From NCBI GenBank assembly GCA_003562535.1, contig PWUP01000257.1, positions 1 to 8,445 of the forward strand: a DNA stretch of 8,445 nt. The letters are read 5' to 3'. The notes beneath the pieces are model-generated. The model was not told where the DNA came from. It saw only the letters and a program-made list of their open reading frames with translations, and did no database searches. How positions within the stretch are numbered: the first letter of the stretch is position 1; the number at the start of each line of letters is the position of its first letter. This DNA comes from Gammaproteobacteria bacterium. GTDB taxonomy: Bacteria; Pseudomonadota; Gammaproteobacteria; Competibacterales; Competibacteraceae. The position numbers were made by a program, and so were the translations under genes. Of the stretch, positions 1 to 6,372 are shown in pieces.

Positions 1-90
1 CCGGTTGGGACTGCTCAACCAGGACTCCAGTTGCTCGCCCGGCTTCAATCGGGTGTTATCAACGGAGAGCGAAGTGCCTAAAAATCGCAT
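1..90 (-). CDS. unrecognised open frame, 5' end only, running off the left edge
   Basis: An ATG at 90-88 on the minus strand opens a frame of 30 codons that reaches the window edge without a stop; it begins MRFLGTSLSVDN and continues hydrophilic. The frame is closed upstream by a TAA at 105-103. No clear Shine-Dalgarno sequence precedes the ATG. The block containing it ends abruptly where GGDEF coding sequence begins, so it could be the start of a gene on an inserted or rearranged segment, for example a mobile element. I do not recognise the protein. The plus-strand frames here are also partly open, so coding status is uncertain. Confidence 0.25.
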   Translation of the reverse strand, partial: MRFLGTSLSVDNTRLKPGEQLESWLSSPNR

Positions 91-116
91 AAGCAACTTT
101 GATTAGGTTTTTAGGA
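77..116. repeat. 8-bp inverted repeat at the junction with the broken GGDEF-EAL gene
   Basis: CCTAAAAA at 77-84 is matched perfectly by TTTTTAGG at 109-116, separated by 24 bases. The right arm lies exactly where recognisable GGDEF coding sequence begins, about 115. This may be the end structure of a mobile element or a coincidence of AT-rich sequence. The left end of any element lies outside the window, so neither a target duplication nor a partner repeat can be checked. Confidence 0.35.
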
Positions 117-117
117 G
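113..117 (+). promoter_or_regulatory. ribosome binding site supporting a TTG start at 124
   Basis: AGGAG lies six bases before the TTG at 124. It straddles the junction between unrelated upstream sequence and the surviving GGDEF coding sequence, so this translation start probably arose by chance when the gene was truncated. In-frame stops at 79-81, 100-102 and 112-114 rule out a longer product. Confidence 0.45.
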
Positions 118-123
118 CAGGTC

Positions 124-1119
124 TTGGACGTAATCAAAGCGCCTTTTGAACTCAGCTCGGGGCAGCGCATCTGGATGACGGCCAGTATTGGCACCAGTCT
201 CTATCCCCAAGATGCTCGTTCAACCGAAAGGCTATTGCGTAACGCTGATGCGGCCTTGTATCAGGCCAAGGATGCCGGTCGCAATACCTATTCCAGTTAC
301 ACGGCGGAATTGACCCAGAAGGCAAAGCACTACCTGTCGATGGACACTCGTTTGCGTAACGCGCTGGACAACAACGAACTGCGGGTTTTTTATCAACCTT
401 TGATTGATTTAGCCACGGGTCGATGCAAGGGCGTTGAAGCCTTGGTGCGCTGGCATGATCCGCAGGTGGGTCTCGTGCCCCCCATGGACTTTATTCCCCA
501 TGCGGAACAAAGCGGCCTGATCAAGCCGCTGGGTGAGTGGGTATTGCAACAGGCCATTGCCGATTTTCAAAGCTGGCTGGCTCAGGGTATCGATCTGGGG
601 GTTCTAGCGGTCAATTTATCACCACGTCAGTTCACTGAAGCAGGCTTGGTGCAAAAAATTGCTAATATACTAGCAGATAAGCATTTTGATGCGCAGCGAC
701 TGGAGCTGGAAATCACGGAAACGGCGCTGATCAGTCGGGGTGATCAAGCCGAATGTGATTTGCACGCTTTGAAGGCTTTGGGGGTCTCATTGGCGATTGA
801 TGATTTTGGAACCGGCTACTCATCACTGGCTTATTTAAAGCGCTTGCCGATTGATAAACTCAAAATTGACCGGAGTTTTATCAAAGATTTGCCCGATGAT
901 GTCGCAGGTGGCGAAATTGTTGCTGCGGTGATCGCTATGGGCAAGGCCATGCATTTGGAAGTATTGGCGGAGGGGATAGAGACCGCTGAGCAGCAGGCTT
1001 TTCTGAAACAAAAAGAATGCACTACGGGTCAGGGTTATTGGTTTAGTCGGCCTCTGCCCGCGAGTGAGCTTCTCAAAATTTACCGTACATCAAACCAGCC
1101 GATACCACAGTTTGCGTAG
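124..1119 (+). CDS. EAL-domain c-di-GMP phosphodiesterase, remnant of a GGDEF-EAL protein
   Basis: Residues 1-56 are the last part of a GGDEF domain (SIG at 21-23, then ADAALYQAKDAGRN at 41-54), but the GGDEF signature itself is missing. An apparently complete EAL domain follows (about 75-320). Its active-site set looks intact: EALVRW at 105-110, N164 in VNLSP, E196 in ELEITET, DDFGTGYSSL at 226-235, K247 in LKID, and E283 in AEGIE. EAL proteins of this class hydrolyse c-di-GMP to pGpG in the cytoplasm. GGDEF-EAL proteins normally have the whole GGDEF domain and usually sensor domains before it, so several hundred residues are lost. All frames upstream of about 115 lack GGDEF sequence, which argues for insertion or rearrangement rather than a simple frameshift. 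The TTG start has an AGGAG six bases upstream, so a stand-alone EAL protein could be made. It converges on siaD, which makes the same nucleotide. Confidence 0.85.
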   Translation: MDVIKAPFELSSGQRIWMTASIGTSLYPQDARSTERLLRNADAALYQAKDAGRNTYSSYTAELTQKAKHYLSMDTRLRNALDNNELRVFYQPLIDLATGRCKGVEALVRWHDPQVGLVPPMDFIPHAEQSGLIKPLGEWVLQQAIADFQSWLAQGIDLGVLAVNLSPRQFTEAGLVQKIANILADKHFDAQRLELEITETALISRGDQAECDLHALKALGVSLAIDDFGTGYSSLAYLKRLPIDKLKIDRSFIKDLPDDVAGGEIVAAVIAMGKAMHLEVLAEGIETAEQQAFLKQKECTTGQGYWFSRPLPASELLKIYRTSNQPIPQFA

Positions 1120-1130
1120 CTCCGACCGAA

Positions 1131-1152
1131 CCGAATAGCGTAGCGTATTCGG
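1131..1152 (-). repeat. REP-like palindrome, copy 1
   Basis: A 22-base element with a perfect 7-bp stem (CCGAATA at 1131-1137, TATTCGG at 1146-1152) around an 8-base loop. Read on the minus strand it matches the core of the second palindrome (1175-1196) at 18 of 22 positions. It starts 12 bases after the EAL gene stop. There is no T-run after the stem, so it is not a classical intrinsic terminator. Confidence 0.6.
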
Positions 1153-1167
1153 AGGCTCTGAGGCTGC

Positions 1168-1201
1168 TAGGTGTCCGATTACGCTGCGCTCATCGGACCT
1201 A
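1168..1201 (+). repeat. REP-like palindrome, copy 2, inverted relative to copy 1
   Basis: A stem-loop with arms GTCCGAT (1173-1179) and ATCGGAC (1192-1198); outer bases TAGGT (1168-1172) and ACCTA (1197-1201) offer an alternative extension of the stem. The central loop contains TACGCTGCGCT. Its core is 18/22 identical to the reverse complement of copy 1, giving a head-to-head pair between two convergent genes, the usual setting of REP/BIME elements. It may protect the 3' ends of both transcripts. Confidence 0.6.
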
Positions 1202-1284
1202 CCTGGGTTCATCAGGATCAAAACCCAGTTGGCGCAGCCGAGCGGCTAAGCGTTCTTCGGTCGGCTGAAAAACGGATTATCCAT
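1199..1284 (-). pseudogene. coding-like fragment after siaD, split by an apparent one-base shift
   Basis: An ATG at 1284-1282 opens MDNPFFS and soon stops (TAG) in its own frame. If one base is added in the T5 run (plus-strand AAAAA, 1268-1272), the reading continues as QPTEERLAARLRQLGF and FDPDEPR to a TAG at 1201-1199, about 28 residues in all. The continuation is hydrophilic, helical-looking and uses the same codons as its neighbours. A GAG sits five bases before the ATG, which starts only seven bases after the siaD stop. It could be a small gene broken by a homopolymer error or mutation, or chance. I do not recognise the peptide. Confidence 0.3.
1203..1228. repeat. 7-bp stem-loop downstream of siaD
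   Basis: CTGGGTT (1203-1209) pairs perfectly with AACCCAG (1222-1228) over a 12-base loop. A second 7-bp inverted repeat lies beside it: CAGCCGA at 1235-1241 with TCGGCTG at 1261-1267. Neither has a U-run on the correct side for siaD, so they are possible mRNA 3' structures rather than clear terminators. Confidence 0.35.
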
Positions 1285-1290
1285 GCCGAC

Positions 1291-2100
1291 TCACACCAGA
1301 TGCGTCGAATGATCACACATGACCCGATTACGCCCCGCTGTTTTCGCCCGATACAGCGCTTGATCGGCATGAACCAGCGCCTTATCCAGCGAATCGCCTA
1401 CCCGGTATTCGGTCACCCCTAAACTGACGGTAACCGCTACCGTAGCCGATTCGGTCTGCAAGGGCTGACTGACCGCTGTGAGCAAGCGCTCGGCTAAGGG
1501 GTGCACATCAGCGATTGCAGCGCGGGCAAACACAATCATGAACTCTTCCCCTCCCCAACGCGCACACAGATCGTAGTCGCGAATATGCGTCTGTAAACAC
1601 CGAGCGACCTGGGTCAGCACTCTATCGCCCACGGCGTGACCGTGGGTGTCATTGATCAATTTAAAATGGTCAATATCCGCCAACGCGATACAAAACGTTC
1701 CGCCGTGGCGGTTGACGAAATTGACTTCCTGCTCCAAACGCTGCGTGCCGTAGCGCCGATTAGCCAGACCGGTGAGTTCATCGTGGGTGGACAGGATATG
1801 CAAGCGGTGGTTAAGATCGCGCATCATTTTGTGATAATGGTCACTGATGCGAATAATTTTTTCCAGTTGCCGAGCTTGGCGTTGATAATTGCTTTGGTAG
1901 CGATGACCGCGTTCACGCTCAGCGAGTTGAAACTGATCCGCAATCCGTATCAACCGGTCTAAAATGCGCTGCTGCTGACGATAGCGATGATATAAACGCT
2001 CAAGCGACTCATACAATGGATTATCCTGCTGTTCACACTGCTGCAACAGCACGGCTATTGCGGATAAATCGACGTCGTCGTGAGGCGAGGGCTTGGTCAC
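1291..2100 (-). CDS. siaD: SiaD-type diguanylate cyclase
   Basis: The 269-residue soluble protein has a charged helical N-terminal part (about 10-105, probably a coiled-coil stalk) and a C-terminal GGDEF domain (about 106-260). The domain starts with HDELTGLANRR (106-116), has metal-site aspartates in ADIDHFK (141-147) and the catalytic GGEEF at 183-187. RDYD at 174-177 is a correctly spaced RxxD I-site, so product inhibition is expected. It condenses two GTP into c-di-GMP. There is no transmembrane or sensor domain, as in P. aeruginosa SiaD, whose activity depends on binding unphosphorylated SiaC through the N-terminal region. The start is a GTG whose last two bases belong to the siaC TGA (GTGA overlap), so translation is coupled and the stoichiometry of partner and enzyme is probably linked. 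Two similar segments, RLIRIADQF (49-57) and KIIRISDHY (81-89), lie 32 residues apart. Confidence 0.92.
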   Translation of the reverse strand: MTKPSPHDDVDLSAIAVLLQQCEQQDNPLYESLERLYHRYRQQQRILDRLIRIADQFQLAERERGHRYQSNYQRQARQLEKIIRISDHYHKMMRDLNHRLHILSTHDELTGLANRRYGTQRLEQEVNFVNRHGGTFCIALADIDHFKLINDTHGHAVGDRVLTQVARCLQTHIRDYDLCARWGGEEFMIVFARAAIADVHPLAERLLTAVSQPLQTESATVAVTVSLGVTEYRVGDSLDKALVHADQALYRAKTAGRNRVMCDHSTHLV

Positions 2101-2474
2101 GTTTTAGCCACAATCTCAAAAGGAAAGGTACAATCTTCTTTGAATTCTTCCGCCAAATCAGCCACCCGTTCATTGGCCGCATCATACAGCCAAGTCACAC
2201 TCACAGGCCGCTGCTCTTGATGAGCGTCTTCCAACTGATCGAGTATATCCATCAACGCCCGCACACTGCTGGTGTTGAGATATAACAGCTCCAATTCCAA
2301 ACGCAATGGCCGCTGGGTATCGCGTAGATACGTCTCCACCCATTCCACTACCGGCTGGAACAGCGCAAAGGAATTCTCTGGATAAGAATCCCCGCGCAAT
2401 CTCAGTAGGCCACTGTCCCAGTCCGCCTCAATCCCGGGGGTGGAATTGGTTTGCGCAATCTCCAGATTAGTCAT
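2097..2474 (-). CDS. siaC: SiaC, phospho-switch activator of the diguanylate cyclase
   Basis: The 125-residue protein matches the DUF1987/SiaC family in length and in its signatures: STPGIEADW near the N-terminus, GDSYPENS at 28-35, LLYLNTSS at 63-70 and EEFKEDCTFPFE at 109-120. The threonine of the YLNTSS motif is residue 68, the same residue phosphorylated in P. aeruginosa SiaC. The fold resembles anti-sigma-factor antagonists, but the known partner is a cyclase, not a sigma-factor system: unphosphorylated SiaC binds SiaD and activates it, SiaB phosphorylates it and SiaA removes the phosphate. The ATG lies 15 bases after the siaB stop, with a purine-rich GGACGG upstream. The stop overlaps the siaD start. 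Nothing in the sequence suggests loss of function. Confidence 0.95.
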   Translation of the reverse strand: MTNLEIAQTNSTPGIEADWDSGLLRLRGDSYPENSFALFQPVVEWVETYLRDTQRPLRLELELLYLNTSSVRALMDILDQLEDAHQEQRPVSVTWLYDAANERVADLAEEFKEDCTFPFEIVAKT

Positions 2475-2489
2475 TCCGAACCGTCCGTC

Positions 2490-3032
2490 CTAAAGCACCA
2501 CATGCAGTTGAAAAAAAGCGTATTCTTCGTCAACAGGCAATACTAATGCCTGTAAAGGCGCGGTGGCTTTACGCGCCATATCAATGAGTCCTAAACCCGC
2601 ACTGTCGCCATCTAATGTATCGCGAGGACGACGCAACTGCGCTTTGAAGGCGGCTTTTAGCGCCGCTTTGTCCAGCACTGCCAGCTCCCCAACACGGTTA
2701 ACTAAACGCTGGCCATCAGCCAAAGTGACGACATTGCCAGAACTGAGAATATAGTGGCCGGCTTCGGCTTGTGAGACTACCAGTGTGGAAATGGCGCGCG
2801 CTTCGCTCAAATTTTGTTGCAGCGTATAGCGGCGGATATTCTGCGTCATTTCAATGTAAACGGCAAACACATCCGCGACCGCTGAGGGCGCCGCCTCCAG
2901 CGCTTGTAAATGTTGACGCAACGCGGTGCCGATTTCCTCAATCAACAATGCCGTAAACGGCCCGTTAAAACACAGCAGAATCCGTTCTTGATTAAAAGTT
3001 TCTCTTAGGGCATAGACATTTAACGGTTGCAT
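2490..3032 (-). CDS. siaB: SiaB-type kinase of SiaC
   Basis: About 180 residues, without signal or membrane segments. The family (SiaB, DUF6272) has an atypical histidine-kinase-like ATPase fold. Visible here are the conserved N-terminal ERILLCFNGPFT, an N-box-like IEMTQN (asparagine at about residue 65) and a glycine-rich GLGLIDMARK (about 146-155) that fits the ATP-lid/G-box. In P. aeruginosa SiaB phosphorylates Thr68 of SiaC and so switches off SiaD. I chose the ATG at 3032 because the conserved sequence starts close behind it. A TTG at 3056 would add eight residues; neither start has a strong ribosome binding site, so the choice is open. It lies 45 bases after siaA and 15 before siaC. Confidence 0.9.
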   Translation of the reverse strand: MQPLNVYALRETFNQERILLCFNGPFTALLIEEIGTALRQHLQALEAAPSAVADVFAVYIEMTQNIRRYTLQQNLSEARAISTLVVSQAEAGHYILSSGNVVTLADGQRLVNRVGELAVLDKAALKAAFKAQLRRPRDTLDGDSAGLGLIDMARKATAPLQALVLPVDEEYAFFQLHVVL

Positions 3033-3077
3033 AGTAGGTAGTACCCAATCGGTCAATTAACGATCTGTAGCCCGACA

Positions 3078-5063
3078 TCATAGCGGATAAGGACGAAAGC
3101 CTAACACAGTGATGTCGTCACGCTGCGGCTGATTCCCCTGATAATCGGCCAACGCTTGGCGCAGTGCAGCCTGTTGTGCGCTCAAGGGTTGAGCCGCATG
3201 GGTGCGCATCCACTCGTTAAAGCGCGCCTTACCAAACCCATAGCCCTGTGCCCCCCCGGATTGATCCAGCAACCCATCGCTGAGTAAATACACGCTGCCC
3301 TCCGGCGGCACAACCAAGTCAGTATTGGTATAGCGGCCACGCCGGCGCTCATTTAACCCCCGCCGTTGGCCGGTGATTTCATGGCTGGTATGGCCATCAC
3401 TCCAGAACAGATTAATGTGGGCACCGGCAAAGACCAGCGTGCGCTGTTGTGGGTTCAGATAACACAGCCCCATATCCATGCTCATGGCAAGCTGCTGATG
3501 ACGCTGGGCATCGGGCAACATGGCACGGATGAGGTCATCGGTACGGGTGAGCAGCGCCGCCGGATCATCTGCGGGTACCTGATCTAACGCCATGTCCAAC
3601 GCCGCATGAGCAATCATGGTCATAATCGCCCCCGCCACCCCATGCCCGGCACAATCCACCAGCCCCACAACATGCCCCTGATCCGTAGAGCGATAACAAT
3701 AAAAATCCCCGCCCACCGTATCACGCGGCAGCCAGAGCACAAAATACTCACCCGGAAACTGCTCCGCCAAGGCGCGATCCGGCAACAGACTGTGCTGGAT
3801 TAAACCTGCATAATCAATGCTGTCGGTAAGCTGGCGATGAGCTTGAGCGATTTGATCATGCGCCTCGGCCAAGGCGTGAGTGCGTTCGGCCACCCGCTGT
3901 TCCAAGGTGCTAGTATGCTGGCGAATTTGCTCGGCCATCGTATCGACCGCTTGATGCAACTGCCCGATTTCGTCACGACGCTTAGAGCGCAGACGGGTCT
4001 GGTAATTGCCGTCAGCAATCCTCTGCACCGAGTGCGTCAGCCGCGCTAAGGGCGCTAAAACCAAACGGTCTACCCCTAAAGTCGTCGTCAGCAGCAACAG
4101 AATAATCAGCCCACCGCCCGCAACCCCTGCGCCAACCAGCAAGTTACGACTGACGATCTGATGGGCGGTTAAATCGATATGAGTCACGACAAACCAGTCC
4201 AGCTCCGGCAAATAGCTCAGTGCTGCCAGTTGTTCGCGACCGTTCAGATCCACCCTAGCCAGCGGCGCTTGCAAAGGGTCAGCTTGCGCCTGCTGCTGGA
4301 GATCCAGAAATGTTTGTACTGAACGCGGATTATCCAGCCACTGCAACAGCGTCTGGTCGGCTTGTTCGCGGGTTATCGCCGCATACTCGATTAAATCGGG
4401 ATTGGGATGCGCCATAATGGCACCGTTGTGATCGATTAATACCGTGGTCACGCCGGGTTCCGTCGCTGCGACAAATCGTTGCAGAAACTGCGATAAATTA
4501 AATCCGGTACCCGCAATGCCGATCGCGGCGCCTTGGGCATCTGTGACGATCACATTCAACCAAATATTAGTTACTTGCAGCTCGGCATCGGGATTGACAT
4601 TAATCGCGTAATCTTCAACGGAGGCCAGCGTCGCGAAAAACCAAGCATCGGCGGGATTATCGGCATCGAGGGTATAACGCAACACCGGCTGACCGTCAGA
4701 ATCCGCATCACCAAAATAGTAATTACCCGTCAGCGCACTGGTGACAAAATAACTGCGGTCGGTAAACCCCTGACTGAACTGGGCCACTTCTCGCGCCCAA
4801 CGCGCCTGTTTCTCAGAATCGCCTTCATCCACCAACCATTCTTGCAGCAGGGGTGACTCAGCCAAACGCTGTGACAAGGCCAGATCGCGTCCGATGACCG
4901 CAAGAATCCGCTGTTGGGTTAGTAAGGTATGATTACGCGCAAAGCCCTCACCAAAATGACTGCGAATATTCTCAACCGCCCACAACCCAACCAACAACGC
5001 TAACAGCAAGGTTACGATGGCCAGCGCCACCAGCACCAGTGCGGTTTTCAGACGTAAGCCCAT
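3078..5063 (-). CDS. siaA: SiaA, membrane-bound Cache-HAMP-PP2C phosphatase
   Basis: A 661-residue sensor phosphatase, close in length to P. aeruginosa SiaA. Order: membrane segment 1 (about 5-30), periplasmic Cache-like sensor region (about 31-305), membrane segment 2 (about 307-331, GVAGGGLIILLLL), HAMP (about 332-385, ending in RRDEIGQL and AVDTMAEQI), a helical linker (386-418) and a SpoIIE/PP2C phosphatase (about 420-658). The metal-binding aspartates are present in GGDF (D453), VDCAGHG (D470), SDGLLDQ (D596) and RDDITVLGF (D649/D650). It should dephosphorylate SiaC in response to an external cue that I cannot identify. The ATG at 5063 is preferred over the GTG at 5081 because GGAG sits seven bases before it and family members start with a short lysine/arginine-containing leader before segment 1. 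The upstream mshJ stop ends two bases before this ATG, so siaA appears joined to the pilus genes without its own spacer. Confidence 0.94.
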   Translation of the reverse strand: MGLRLKTALVLVALAIVTLLLALLVGLWAVENIRSHFGEGFARNHTLLTQQRILAVIGRDLALSQRLAESPLLQEWLVDEGDSEKQARWAREVAQFSQGFTDRSYFVTSALTGNYYFGDADSDGQPVLRYTLDADNPADAWFFATLASVEDYAINVNPDAELQVTNIWLNVIVTDAQGAAIGIAGTGFNLSQFLQRFVAATEPGVTTVLIDHNGAIMAHPNPDLIEYAAITREQADQTLLQWLDNPRSVQTFLDLQQQAQADPLQAPLARVDLNGREQLAALSYLPELDWFVVTHIDLTAHQIVSRNLLVGAGVAGGGLIILLLLTTTLGVDRLVLAPLARLTHSVQRIADGNYQTRLRSKRRDEIGQLHQAVDTMAEQIRQHTSTLEQRVAERTHALAEAHDQIAQAHRQLTDSIDYAGLIQHSLLPDRALAEQFPGEYFVLWLPRDTVGGDFYCYRSTDQGHVVGLVDCAGHGVAGAIMTMIAHAALDMALDQVPADDPAALLTRTDDLIRAMLPDAQRHQQLAMSMDMGLCYLNPQQRTLVFAGAHINLFWSDGHTSHEITGQRRGLNERRRGRYTNTDLVVPPEGSVYLLSDGLLDQSGGAQGYGFGKARFNEWMRTHAAQPLSAQQAALRQALADYQGNQPQRDDITVLGFRPYPL

Positions 5064-5065
5064 GA

Positions 5066-5713
5066 CTACACTCCAATCCACGCCTCACTGAGGCTCAAGG
5101 TATGCACCCGCAGTCGAAACCGGCGCGCCTCACCCTGTTCCACTACATCGACTTGTAAACTATCCCAAAATAACTGCCAAGGCAAGGTTTCGACGGTGCG
5201 TAAATACTCCAGCAAGGCCAGATAATCACCGGCTAATTCAATCACCATACTGTGCTGGAAGATTGTTGGCATTCCCTCGTCATTGGCCGTGATTAATGCC
5301 CGGGGGGGTTCGCTGTACACCCCCAGCATGACCAATCCATGACTTTCAGCGATTAAATCAGTTAACAGATCCGACATTTGCTGAGGCGCAACAAAATCGA
5401 GCATTTCATCACGCAGTTGTCGATCCAGTTCATCAATGGTCAAACGCAACTGCTCAATCTGTTCCCGCACCGCCACTCTGGGGTCTTCACCTTCACGGCT
5501 ACCTAAGACGATCTCCTCTGCGGTTAACGCCTGTTCTTGGGTCTGCAAGGCTTGAGTCTGCTGCCTGGTAGCGTCCCATTGACGATTCAGCGGCGCCAGC
5601 CACAACAGATCAAGCACCAGCCATACCACAACCACGGCGGTCACGCTTAATAACAGCCGTTCGCGCACCGCCAAAGCATCGATGCGCTGCAATACAACTT
5701 TGAGCGTAGCCAT
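5066..5713 (-). CDS. mshJ: MshJ/PilO-like pilus inner-membrane assembly protein
   Basis: The 215-residue bitopic protein has a short cytoplasmic N-terminus (RIDALAVRERLLL), one membrane helix (about 20-42, ending in DLLWLAPL), a charged coiled-coil (about 45-105) and a periplasmic alpha/beta domain. This is the GspM/PilO architecture, and RERLLL followed by a helix ending in LxPL is characteristic of MshJ. Such proteins pair with PilN-like partners to link the cytoplasmic PilM ring and motor to the periplasmic part of the pilus machine. Its ATG overlaps the TAA of the PilN-like gene by one base (TAATG), and its TAG ends two bases before the siaA ATG. Identification rests on architecture, length and gene order rather than on strong sequence motifs. 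Confidence 0.82.
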   Translation of the reverse strand: MATLKVVLQRIDALAVRERLLLSVTAVVVVWLVLDLLWLAPLNRQWDATRQQTQALQTQEQALTAEEIVLGSREGEDPRVAVREQIEQLRLTIDELDRQLRDEMLDFVAPQQMSDLLTDLIAESHGLVMLGVYSEPPRALITANDEGMPTIFQHSMVIELAGDYLALLEYLRTVETLPWQLFWDSLQVDVVEQGEARRFRLRVHTLSLSEAWIGV

Positions 5714-6372
5714 TAGCGTACCGCTTGGCGGATACGCTCACGACAGGCGTCCGCACTGAGGGGCTGGCCTTGGGCATCATAACAGGGCGTGACCAAGACA
5801 AAATCCAACTGGTTTGGATCGGCAGTAGACCGCTGCACGGCTAAGCGATTAAATAATTTACCTGCAAACCACGGTTCAGTGGCCAAGGCTTGCAAATACT
5901 GTGGTAACCGTGCGGCATCCAAGGTTGTGCCCTCCAACACTAACTCACTACCGCCATTGGCCAGCGCAATCGTGCGCAACCATAAGCCTTCGGGGGGATG
6001 CCGTCCTAAAGCGGTGAGCTTGCCCGAAAATCCATCAAGATTGCCAAAATCCTGCCCAGACACAGTGCCCAACAGCGCCTGCTTGGCGCGCTGTTCCTGC
6101 TGCAAACGCGCCAGACGTTGTTCTAATACCGTTGTGGTTTGACGCGATTCCAGTGCGGCACGGCGCTGGGTGAGTGCGGCTTGCCGACGATCCAACTCTG
6201 CCTGTTGCTGGGCATTGAGCTGGCGTTGCCCACTCAACTGCCACTGCTGCCAAGCCCCCCACAGCAGCAAAACGATCAGCACCGCACCGACCCCAGCGAG
6301 CAAACGCACCGCTGCGAAAGGTTCAACCTGGCCGAGCAGTTGGGGTACAAACAGATTAACCTGCTGTCTCAT
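5713..6372 (-). CDS. PilN-like MSHA biogenesis protein (MshI2 type)
   Basis: A 219-residue protein with a short N-terminal QQVNLFVPQL, equivalent to the INL motif by which PilN binds PilM, then one membrane helix (about 22-41), a Gln/Arg-rich coiled-coil (about 44-98) and a periplasmic PilN-type domain. It should sit in the inner membrane beside the MshJ-like protein and bind the MshI/PilM-like protein. The ATG at 6372 is chosen because the conserved motif follows immediately; an upstream TTG at 6462 would add 30 arginine/proline-rich residues that look like out-of-frame mshI sequence. The start overlaps the end of mshI by 17 bases and the stop overlaps the mshJ start by one, so all three are probably co-translated. 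A cysteine pair (C197 and C209) near the C-terminus could form a disulfide. Confidence 0.82.
   Translation of the reverse strand: MRQQVNLFVPQLLGQVEPFAAVRLLAGVGAVLIVLLLWGAWQQWQLSGQRQLNAQQQAELDRRQAALTQRRAALESRQTTTVLEQRLARLQQEQRAKQALLGTVSGQDFGNLDGFSGKLTALGRHPPEGLWLRTIALANGGSELVLEGTTLDAARLPQYLQALATEPWFAGKLFNRLAVQRSTADPNQLDFVLVTPCYDAQGQPLSADACRERIRQAVR

Noticed and set aside
1131..1152. Palindrome as intrinsic terminator of the EAL gene
   Set aside because: The 7-bp stem has no following T-run; similarity to the second copy favours a REP-like repeat.
1235..1267. 7-bp inverted repeat as siaD terminator
   Set aside because: The T-run lies before the stem on the minus strand, not after it.
1171..1422. 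Plus-strand 83-codon open frame between the EAL gene and siaD
   Set aside because: It begins inside a REP-like palindrome and runs antisense through the end of siaD, with no start signal.
2016..2285. Plus-strand open frame across the siaC/siaD junction
   Set aside because: It is antisense to two strongly supported genes and its composition is that of a shadow frame.
2097..2474. SiaC as part of a sigma-factor or stressosome partner switch
   Set aside because: No anti-sigma or sigma gene is present; family motifs and siaA, siaB and siaD neighbours identify the cyclase switch.
4533..4856. Plus-strand open frame inside siaA
   Set aside because: It is antisense to a well-supported domain, has no recognisable family features and no ribosome binding site I could see.
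5064..5081. GTG start at 5081 for siaA
   Set aside because: It would overlap mshJ by 16 bases, while the ATG at 5063 has GGAG seven bases upstream.
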